From positions 1 to 24,997 of the forward strand of contig CAUVYJ010000016.1 in NCBI GenBank assembly GCA_963556145.1: 24,997 nucleotides of DNA, given 5' to 3'. Each line of letters starts with the position of its first letter. The stretch's first letter is position 1. Below are positions 1 to 8,184 of this stretch, in pieces. A model generated the notes under the pieces. The model worked only from the letters and a program-made list of their open reading frames with translations, searched no databases and was not told the DNA's origin. The DNA comes from Hygrocybe punicea. Its lineage: Eukaryota; Basidiomycota; Agaricomycetes; Agaricales; Hygrophoraceae. A program made the translations under genes and the position numbers.

Positions 1-272
1 CTTGGCAAAATCTTTCAATTTAAGAGCAAAGGGAAATGCGGCACATACAATCAGAATAAATAGCAGTTTGCTTATCCAAGAGGTCCGACAGCCTTGTGAG
101 TGTTTAAAACAATCGTGTTCTTTCATCCAAATTTCAAACCAACGATGGGTCCTGTCAAAATATGGATAAGAACTTGGCATACGAGAGTGTGAGAATTGCT
201 TGGCATACATACATGTAGCCGGATATTGGCTTCTCTGGACAGCTTGCAGCAGCTTGAGTGTATGCTGTGATA
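1..272. other. No gene recognised at the left edge
   Basis: I see no convincing coding exon, RNA gene or repeat in this stretch. It may hold the 3' flank of the minus-strand fragment that follows. Confidence 0.4.
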
Positions 273-600
273 TTAAGCAGATGCGATGGCTTCGGCGATG
301 AGCTGAGGTCGAGGATCGATGACTTCCAAGTATCGTTTTTCTTCTTGAAAGAGAAGTAGGATATTATCCCTGTCCATGATACAGACGACAGACGTCCATT
401 TTGGCATACCTCCACTCCCCATATGTCGTTGCAACTCCCAATGTGTGCAGGAGATACATGAAAACGTCCACAGTTGATTCTTCACCTGATACTGGGTTCC
501 AGGCAACCTGGTAACTTTCAGTTCGTGCGCAGTCAGGTTTGTGAGGAGATCCAGATGCTGAGCGCTGAGGTGGCAAGGGCAGTGGGACCTAGCAGGATAT
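273..600 (-). pseudogene. Broken fragment of an uncharacterised basidiomycete protein family
   Basis: Two overlapping minus-strand frames together give a protein-like stretch: GEWRYAKMDVCRL in one frame, then MDRDNILLLFQEEKRYLEVI and DPRPQLIAEAIASA in another. The switch lies near 380-400 and implies a frameshift. The ending 'PQLIAEAIA' resembles a motif I recall from large families of hypothetical proteins in mushroom genomes, but I cannot name a domain or a function. The expected continuation after AEAIA is cut by a stop at 273-275, so the fragment is probably truncated at its C-terminal side. The family link is from memory and could be wrong; the frameshifted coding look is what the sequence shows. 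Confidence 0.35.
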
Positions 601-805
601 TGTAGATGAATATCTTGATCGCTCTTTCGCTCCCTCAAGCTAGTTACCGTGCACTGCCCAGTACTAGTGATGTGTGATGGATGTCTTACGTGTACCTTTT
701 CTGCTTTGTTTCTACTAGCCAGCCTTTCCCTTTTCCCAACCTGGTTGGACGTTCGTTCATGCACAGGCCGAATCTCATTCTAATACAAGATATTTTTCTC
801 TTTGA

Positions 806-2489
806 ATGTTTCCAAACTTTTCAAGATATGCACTGATCGTTGTCACCGTGCTCCTTCTCTTATCCTCCGTTCTAGTCTCTGGTCAGTCCATGTATATTGC
901 TCCTTATTATCCTCGAACTAGATTTCTCCTTTCACCAGCCTGCAGTGCCCCGCCAAGGCCACTCAAGAGTCTCGCACATCCCTCCACCATCTCCCTCGAA
1001 ATTATCCCCTGACACCCACATAACCACCTCTCCCAGCGCTCCAATGTTCTCCGGCATGACGACACATTTCGTCTCGTCCTATCTGCACTTGCACCCAAAC
1101 GACCACCTCGTCCACCCTGCAGCACGCGTCAATGTCTACCACCCTGTATCCGGGGGCCATTCCCAACTCATACGCTCCAGGCCCCTGCTGCATGAGTCTG
1201 TCAAGGCATACTGGGGCAAGGTCATACATAGTGCGCATTCGCGAGAAGATGCTGCTGGGGTCCTCCCTCGGTTCGCGGACGAATCAGTTTTGGGTTGGGC
1301 GCGCATCATGGTACATAATCAAGGTGACACCGACGTCGCAGTCGCACCAGTGTTCAAGGGCGCATTCACTGTGAGTGGCGTGATGCACACCATCGTGACC
1401 AGAGACAACTCCCTGCGCCACGAGCATCCCCGCGATCCGGAACTCAGAGATGTGTCTGAGGACACCGATGTGTCGCTTGTGATTTGGCATGACTCAGACG
1501 TGATGACCGTGCTGGAGGAGCAGGCTTTTGGAACCTTGGCTGCTACTTCGTATCTTCCCCATCCCTGTGGCCATGACCACCTCTCGTACAACACGGATCC
1601 GCTGCTGAATCCAACCCTACGGAAACAACCTGTGAAAGACTTGTGGTACGATCCTTTCAACATATTAGATCCACTGGAGAGGGGTGATGACGTGATGAGT
1701 GGGAGTTCTGGAGCAACGTGAGCATTGTTAATTCCCTGCACGCAGTTATCCTAAGCTTTTTTCACAGATACGTGGATTCTATTGGTAACACTGCAGGATG
1801 TCCGAGAAGTCAGAAAGTGTTTTTGTGGTTTTCGTCGGAAGTTTACAAGTGAAAGCTTATATGCGCTAGGTGTATATGGGTGTCACTGCAGACTGCGAAT
1901 ATACCACACTACATGGATCGCAAATGAATGCTACCAAACTGTCTGGAATTCCGCTAGTGCTTTATACAAGGTAATATTACTCTTAATTGTCATCCTTCAC
2001 TGGACTCATCATTTTGGTTCACGCCAGTCAACTTTCAAGGTCAGTCTCGGCATAATCGACCTCCAAATTCATAACCAAACGTGAGTGTCTTTGTCTTCCG
2101 TATCCTCCCCCATGTCGTCACCACACAATTAGATGTCCGAATCCCATCACTCCATGGAACGTCGACTGCAGCTCCGTCACCCTCAACAATCGTCTTTCCT
2201 TGTTCTCACAGTGGAGAGGGGATAAAGGTGATGATGGTGCTGGGCTATGGCACCTCATGAGTGGCTGTCCAACTGGTTCAGAGGTGGGTATTGCGTGGCT
2301 TTCAACACTGTACGTTATCCTCTGGCGACTGCGTTCGTTACTGTCTTGAATTTGCCAACATTTCACAGATGCCAATACACATCATCCGGGACAGCACCTT
2401 CAGTGGTGTCTGGTACCAGGGTCTCGACTGCTGGGCGTGTAGAGTGGCAAGTCGTGGCGCATGAAATCGGTCATAATTTTGGTGCAATT
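806..2489 (+). pseudogene. ADAM-type zinc metalloprotease (M12B) pseudogene, truncated
   Basis: The ATG at 806 opens a signal-peptide-like N-terminus (hydrophobic core ALIVVTVLLLLSSVLVS). Exons I can place: 806-881, 939-1717, 1768-1816, 1870-1970, 2028-2080, 2133-2309 and 2369-2489, separated by roughly 50-60-nt GT-AG introns. The propeptide region reads HPNDHLVHPAARV and GWARIMVHNQGDTDVAVAPV. The catalytic part reads [38 protein letters not shown] and EWQVVAHEIGHNFGAI. That last string holds HExxH plus the start of HExxHxxGxxH of secreted or membrane-bound fungal ADAMs. Damage: an in-frame TGA at 1010-1012, a frameshift near 1085 (frame VLRHDDTFRLVLSA to frame LHLHPND), another near 1940, and complete loss of everything after GAI. 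The third zinc histidine and the disintegrin, cysteine-rich and membrane regions are therefore missing. It cannot make an active protease. Confidence 0.85.
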
Positions 2490-2535
2490 GTGGGTCATCT
2501 GTATTTCCACAAACTATTTTCACCACTAGTCCCCT

Positions 2536-4120
2536 CTAACGTCCCTGTTTAGCAAACCAACCTGCAGGTTTTCCTTCAAGATGTTCCATCACTTTCTTGT
2601 GTGTAAAATGGACCCATGCTACGCGTCCAGGAGTACATTGGTCAGTGGGTAACCTTGGGAGAGGTTCCCACCGACTAATACCATGGAAAAGATAAGGCGA
2701 ACGAAAGATGACTATGTCACCAGGTTTATAACTATAAAATAGTTAGTTATCAATGGAAATAATTAGCAGAATAAACTACTTACAGAAGACAAAGATTCAA
2801 ATCCGGAAGGTATAAATGTCCTCCAGTAAATGCACCACCACATGTAATGACACACAACTCCCAGTCAGATTCGTCAAGATGAACACCAACTTGAAGCTTC
2901 CACACAGTTGCCATGCCTAGAAAAGGCCGGTCATTGAGTTCTTGAAACCATCGTCCTGCTGCAGCTGCCCGAATAAGTTTGGCATGTATAGCTGGAACTG
3001 TTGCTTTCAGCAAATGATTCAAATATTTTGCTTGCATGGAATTAGCCTGAAGATATTGCCGCCCATTCATATGCCGAGTAACACTTCCAGCCCCCATGAG
3101 ATCGCCTGAGGGTAGGGGCCCTAAATCCTGTCACATATGCAAAATTAGTGTTAAAGTCAAATAATTGTATAAAATTGAATACCTCATGTGCCTGTTCATA
3201 CCAGCACTCCACATCATGCCTTAGTCCAACTTGTTCAGTCATATCTGCCTCATATATTGGATCTGAGTAGTGATCTAAAAAATGTAAATCGCTTGAAAAA
3301 TGATCAAACTATCCACAAACTGTATTTAGGTTCCATCTCTTCATCTGACAAGTCATCATAATCCATAAAAGGGTAATCGACGTTGGCCTGGTGCCTCTTG
3401 TCTCCATCAATGGGTGGATGAGCGACGGTGAGTTTAGCCATAGAATCTTGTGTTTGCTGTAACATGTACTGTTGTTCATAATCCTTGAAAATACTTAGAA
3501 TTCTAACTTGAAGTTATAGGACGGATACTTACTTGAAATCCATCTTGAAGTACTTTCCCGCCGTCCTCATGCTGGCCAGCATAAATCACCAACCATTCTG
3601 GATTTTCAGAAACGTCCTCCACCCATTTACCTGAAAGACTCCTGGGAGTTATCCCAGAGGCCTCCATCTCTCTCATCTTCTTCTCCGCAGCCGCCTGAAC
3701 CGTTGGAGTGATTGTTCGTTTGCGGAGGTCATCAAGGCGTACGCCGGAACAAACAGCTGGGTGAAACAGAATAAATCCAGTGGTTAACAGTGGCTGACAG
3801 AAGTGCAACATATATGATCACACCGGGCGATCTTTCGATAAACTGTTTGAACAGATTCGCCCTCCGATTGAAGAATCTTGTTTCTCGAGCTTCACCTTTT
3901 TTGTCGTTTGGATTCTTGGATCTATATAGTCGGTAACGAGAAACCTTCGGTCCGTGGACACTTGGAATCAAGGACGATGTTACGGATCGCTTCTGCAGCG
4001 GGCTCCGGCAACAATCAACTTAACAGGGGATCGGCTTCCAGAGGGGAGAACAGCAGCTTTCATTGTTGCTTACAGCTAAGACAACACTGCTAAGAAGGGG
4101 GGGTTAAGGTCTAATGTCAT
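2536..4120 (-). CDS. TET/JBP-type 2OG-Fe(II) DNA-base dioxygenase
   Basis: Exons on the minus strand: about 3971-3824, 3756-3533, 3483-3321, 3274-3183, 3127-2784 and 2731-2536, each joined by introns of roughly 50-70 nt with good borders (for example gtaagt at 3532). The stop is TAG at 2536-2538. The core reads WKLQVGVHLDESDWELCV (HxD iron ligands), GGHLYLPDLNLCL, then YKPGDIVIFRSPYLFHGISR with the distal histidine, and RVAWVHFTH with a candidate 2-oxoglutarate-binding arginine. The N-terminal part reads RYRLYRSKNPNDKKGEARET. This matches the expanded TET/JBP family of mushroom fungi, whose characterised members oxidise 5-methylcytosine in DNA. From residue SRYRLYRSK onward I see no stop or shift. 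The N-terminus is unresolved: a coding-like stretch LPEPAAEAIRNIVLDSKCPR upstream is one base out of frame. Possible starts are ATG at 4063 or 4120. It may be intact, with a misread first exon, or N-terminally damaged. Confidence 0.8.
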
Positions 4121-4639
4121 TGCGAGCCGTGGGGGTTACCCAAAACAAGATGAGTCTGCCCCAAGAACCAGACTAAACGTAAAGAAAGGAAAAGAAGAAA
4201 AAGTCCGAACCAACAACAAGAACAGTATATATAGTGACTGGTCTTGAGGGGAGGTAAATAGAAATACAACCATGAAGCCATAACATGTCCAACTCTACCA
4301 TGTGTTCACCATGAGGCGCACATGAGGCGTCCTCATGTCGATGTTCTCGCGATCCAACTGGAGGCCCGGGTGTCATTGAGGGAGAGGTGAGGTCCAGATG
4401 ACTCGGATGATTTGTCATCGGATCATGTGATGTGCAGAATTGCCTATTTGGGGTCTACACTTGCTGTAACAAGCAAGTGTGCAATCTAGCAAGTGCATTG
4501 CACGGTCGGGTCGAAGATGGGTATCATCCAGTGTGGGATTGGTGATGAGAATGTCTTGAGGTGGTGTGGATGTAGTGGCAAGGTTTGCATGAAAGAAAAC
4601 AAAGGAATGTGTGGAAGGAAAACCAACTAGGACGGTGGG
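4121..4639. other. Intergenic stretch, nothing recognised
   Basis: This lies between the possible start of the TET/JBP gene and the 3' end of the small membrane-protein ORF. I looked for the missing 3' part of the ADAM gene here and did not find it. Short minus-strand open frames (for example 4173-4418) show no family signal. Confidence 0.4.
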
Positions 4640-5323
4640 CTAGTCGAGGTCAGACATGTGAACAGCACAAGCTGTACCGGATGACGATGTCTGTGTTGAT
4701 GACGTATCGAGGAGCGATGTCTTGTCCTGTTTGTGGAACAAGAAGGTCCACTTGATGTCGGTATTCGTCCAAGAAAGGGTATCATTGTAAACGAGTGTGG
4801 GAGGTATCGAGATCATGATGGAAAAGGATAAATGAACGTGGGTCCAGGTGTCGAGTCATGGCACGACTGACAAGCTGTGGGAACAAGTTGTCGGGTACTG
4901 CATTGAAGCGGTGTCGTGCGAACAATATGCGATGGGGGTTGGTTCACTGTTTGGGAAGTCGTATGGTCTGTGGTCGAAGTCTAAAAGAGTATGCTCCGGC
5001 GATGGTCGGATTAGAGAGAACAGTGAAATGTCTTGTGATCGGGGATTGTCCAGAGTTCGCATGCAGGTGAGGAATGTCGTCGGATCGTCAGGGAGGATAA
5101 TGGTGGGCACAGGGTATGAATATGGAAACCAAATATCCGGGAATGGCAATTGTCAATTACGTGTCGATATATTGTCGAGGTGGAAGTCAGAAGTATCAAT
5201 GGCGGAAGGGTTTCGGTGCCGATGCCAAAGATAGATCATAACAAGGTAGAAACCGATCAGGAAAGTGATGGCGATGCTGCCAATGATAATTACGGTAATG
5301 AGCTGTTTCGGGAGTACAGCCAT
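4640..5323 (-). pseudogene. Small single-pass membrane protein ORF with two in-frame TGAs
   Basis: One minus-strand frame runs from ATG at 5323 to TAG at 4640-4642, 227 codons, interrupted only by TGA at 5153-5155 and TGA at 4856-4858. It starts MAVLPK and continues into a strong membrane segment, LITVIIIGSIAITFLIGFYL (about residues 7-30), followed by the basic stretch HRHRNP typical of the cytosolic side. The rest is rich in Pro, Ser, Thr and Asp (for example WFPYSYPVPTIILPDDPTTF), with no domain I recognise. Both stops sit where CGA (Arg) would read through, so I treat them as nonsense mutations in a former gene. The alternative is a short peptide of about 56 residues ending at the first TGA. 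Function unknown. Confidence 0.45.
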
Positions 5324-6681
5324 TGTGATCGGTTTGTCGTGGGATAGCGTAAACAAGATATCAAAGGGAAAAGACAATGTCGGTGACATCCGTCAGCAAG
5401 GAGACTATTTGGGTACAACGAGGTCACGTGGATATGTCCATGGTCGGTCTGGATTGTTCTAGAAGGTGGGACAAAAAGAGAACAAGAACAAGAAAGTACA
5501 AGGATGTCCGAATGAAGAAACAATGACATCGAAACAAAGACGAAGGACAAAATGAAATAAAAAAGGAAGGTGGCAGTGTAGAATCGTCATGGTAGGTATT
5601 GGAATGGGCATCGGGGTCGGAAGTGGAGTTGGAAATGTAACAGACGACTTTGCTGAAGGTAAGGGTATTTGGCCACTCCGTGTGTTGTGAACACGAGAAC
5701 CTTTAATGACCTGGTTCGGACTTAGCTAACAGTGCTGTATGGCTACCTGAATAAAGAGAAAGACATACCTTTGGCCTCTTGCCAGCCGTTGCTTTAGTTT
5801 TAACCATTTTCCTAGTGTAGATCAATTGGCGTTCGATCAATTGGTGTTCGATGTCGTTCAACTAAGAAAATTGGTGTTTCAACAGACTCAGAAAATACCA
5901 TCACTGAAACTTATAGAAACAGTGCGCACCAGAAGGATATCAAGGAAAATATCTGAAGGTTGGGAAAACCGTTAAAATTTAAGGGCGATCACTTGCTGCA
6001 GAACACAGGATGGGTTGGTAAGGGGTGACCTTCTAGGAGTTGAGTTCGCCATACATTGAGACCAGCCAGGTACATACCTTATGCCTGAGCGAGCCTGCCA
6101 GTGGACGTCTTGAAGATATGAACTTAACAGAACCGCGCGAGCAATTGCAACACGTGATTGACGAGTACAAGAAAACTGGTGGCTGCTTGCCGGGTCGTGG
6201 GCAAGTACATCAAGTTCTCAGTTATGGGGGTACACGTCTTTTTATATCTCTACTTGAATATACTCACTATTTTTTCAACCGTCAGCCACCTATTTCCATC
6301 AATCGCAATACTACTACTAGTTCACTACTCCACACGCTCCATCTATCGAGTCCATTATTGCTTGGCTGTTCCGCTCTCAATTTGCTATTCATTCGAGGGT
6401 TGACTGGAGTCCGAGTAAGTCAGGTTTTTAGACCATTAGAGATTCTTCTGATTTTAAGAAATTCCCATCCGAAGGCTGCGGTACCTTCCTTCTACCAGAT
6501 CCTGTTCATGACAAACCTTCATCGATCCTCTCGCTGTTCCTCAACAACTTTTCGCATCTTGACCTTGCATAATTTTTGACCATGGCATACACCACCGGCA
6601 GAGTACATAAGGACGTCGTCGTCAGCTCCAAGCTCAAGCCTCTGACGTCGGGTCTGCATCCCTGCAGTGCCAACTCCCACA
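5324..6681. other. Intergenic region with minor repeats
   Basis: No gene is supported. An imperfect direct repeat (gatcaattggYgttc) occurs twice at about 5819-5850. A short exon-like stretch on + around 6118-6200 (EPREQLQHVIDEYKKTGG) is flanked by no matching exons that I can join. The last few hundred bases should hold the promoter of the P450 gene; I cannot point to a specific motif. Confidence 0.35.
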
Positions 6682-7523
6682 ATGTCTCGGGTAAAACTCT
6701 CCCCGTCGGTGGATTTCTCCTTCCTGATAGTTATTATTATGATCTCAACGTTGCTCACAAAATTTCTGGGACAAATCTTTTCCAAACGCGATCCTCTTGG
6801 CCATATTCCTGGACCGTTTGTCGCCCGCTGGACACCACTTTGGTTTGCTTATCACGCTCGTTTGGGACGCTGGTATCTCGCCGTTAATGAGGCTCATAAA
6901 GTATGTCAATATCTGCTGCTATTTTCTCTTCGACCCATTAACATGGTTTGTTAGAACTGTGGTCCAATTGTTCGAATCCCACCAAATCACATCTCGGTGG
7001 CGGATAAAGATGCGATTTCGGTTGTCTACGGCCAAGGCTCCGGTGCCTTTGACAAGTCGCCGTTCTACTCCGCCTTTGTTGGGACCACCCTTCCATCTTT
7101 TCTACTATGGACCATCAAGACCACGCCTAGAAGCGACGACTGCTCTCCCAAGCATTCTCTTATCGTTCTGTTGTAAAGTTTGAACCATTACTCCAGGCTA
7201 CAACTCGGCGCACTTTTGTCATTCAACTACTTGGCATTTGACATTCTCTCCGTTCTGGCATTTTGGAAACCTATTGGGATGTTAGAAAATGTATGTGCTT
7301 CGATGAATATCTTGCTTTTACAACTATAGTCATGACTTTTCTGCTGCCATGCAGGGATCAGATTTAGTATCTGTCCAGCGAATAGATAGATGGTACAGTC
7401 GTGTCGAATGAACATGCCATTTCCATTGTAGATGAAGTACGTTTGGATTCTCCAGATCGTTTATTTCCTTTATAAACGCTCCATCGTAGCGTGAACATTT
7501 TGCGGCGGTGGTGGGCCTCCATC
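6682..7523 (+). pseudogene. Cytochrome P450, 5' half, disrupted
   Basis: ATG at 6682 opens an N-terminal membrane anchor (FSFLIVIIMISTLLTKFLG), then the P450 proline-rich hinge DPLGHIPGPFVARWTPLW. Exon 1 ends at 6900; the intron 6901-6954 is clean. Exon 2 reads [20 protein letters not shown] and [20 protein letters not shown], then shifts frame near 7090 to STMDHQDHA, meets TAG at 7128-7130, and continues [15 protein letters not shown] second shift near 7220 leads to NYLAFDILSVLAFWKPIGML. An intron follows at about 7290-7355. The final stretch, REHFAAVVGLH, runs straight into the hAT insertion at 7523/7524. This is a microsomal fungal P450 of unknown substrate, damaged by point changes as well as by the insertion. 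The 3' half is at 16852-17850. Confidence 0.85.
7516..7523. repeat. Left copy of the 8-bp hAT target-site duplication
   Basis: The sequence CCTCCATC directly precedes the element's first base (TAGTGTTGCC). The same 8 bases directly follow the other end at 16852-16859. Eight base pairs is the duplication length expected of hAT transposases. Confidence 0.95.
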
Positions 7524-7546
7524 TAGTGTTGCCACGGCTCGGTCCG
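7524..7546 (+). repeat. hAT left terminal inverted repeat
   Basis: The 23 bases from TAGTGTTGCCACGGC match the reverse complement of 16829-16851 exactly; the match ends at base 24. Confidence 0.95.
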
Positions 7547-7650
7547 GCTCGGCTCGGCTACGGCTAACAACGGTTAACCCATATATGGGTTGTTAGCCGG
7601 ACCGGACCGTTGTGGCAACGGCTAAGCCGCGGCTAACCGTCCAAAAAAGG
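7547..7650. repeat. Left subterminal CGGCT/CGGTTA repeat block
   Basis: This block is packed with short repeats of CGGCT, CGGCTAA and AACCG in both orientations. It also holds the palindrome AACCCATATATGGGTT and a second internal GTTGTGGCAACGGCT echo of the terminal sequence. The right end (16719-16828) has the same composition. Such subterminal repeats are the usual binding sites of hAT transposases; that role here is inferred. Confidence 0.8.
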
Positions 7651-7711
7651 AAATTTGTCAGGTGACCCAGGTCGGCCAGATCCGTTGTTTGTATTTACCG
7701 TTTTGTTCATT

Positions 7712-8091
7712 GCTCACCCGTACAAAGTACAAGTGAGCATTCCCCGACTCATCGTTCGCCTGTACAAAGTACTAGCGAGCTTTTATCTTGGCTCAGACGT
7801 GCCCTAACCTCTTGGCTCAGAGACTCTTGCATTCCATCGTTGTTCGTCTTGGCTCAGACTTGCCCTAACTTCTTGGCCTCCGAGACTCCTTCGTTCCATT
7901 CTCGCTCGCCTGTACAAAGTACAAGCGAGCTCCAGCCTCCAGGCGTGTCTTGGCTCGGGTGCTCCCATCGCTCTAGCCGTTCTCGTTCGCCTGTACTGAG
8001 TATCAACAAGCTCCACGCTCCCATTGGCCTTGGCTCAGGTGCTCCCATTGGTCAATCTATTCTCGTTGGCCCGTACAGTGTATCAGCGAGC
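7712..8091. repeat. Five-copy array of 27-bp imperfect palindromes
   Basis: Copies lie at 7712-7738, 7754-7780, 7904-7930, 7985-8011 and 8065-8091. The best copy has arms GCTCGCCTGTAC and GTACAAGCGAGC around AAA. Copies 4 and 5 are worn (tgtactgagtatca, cgtacagtgtatca). They are embedded in larger imperfect direct repeats of about 60 bp (CTTGGCTCAGAC units at about 7788 and 7848) and 80 bp (about 7930-8100). They sit between the hAT left end and the passenger gene start, so they could be transposase sites, promoter elements of the passenger gene, or both. Confidence 0.8.
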
Positions 8092-8184
8092 TCTTTGACT
8101 TCGTCTTTCACCGCTCCTTTGCATCCCTATCCGTGTGTATCTTTTTTTTTGCACCTATTCTATTAACCCAAATACTGCTGTCAG

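Noticed and set aside
4848..5234. Plus-strand open frame opposite the membrane-protein ORF
   Set aside because: No recognisable features; the minus-strand frame has the membrane segment and continues coherently beyond both TGAs.
6040..6579. A 179-codon plus-strand open frame
   Set aside because: Beyond a short EPREQLQHVIDEYKKTGG-like stretch the composition looks non-coding, and no exons or motifs connect to it.
4121..6681. Missing 3' part of the ADAM gene displaced by the TET/JBP segment
   Set aside because: I looked for HDC after the zinc motif and for disintegrin or cysteine-rich blocks and found none on the plus strand.
7712..8091. CRISPR-like array
   Set aside because: The repeats are irregularly spaced (42-150 bp), the spacers are themselves repetitive, and the context is a eukaryotic transposon.
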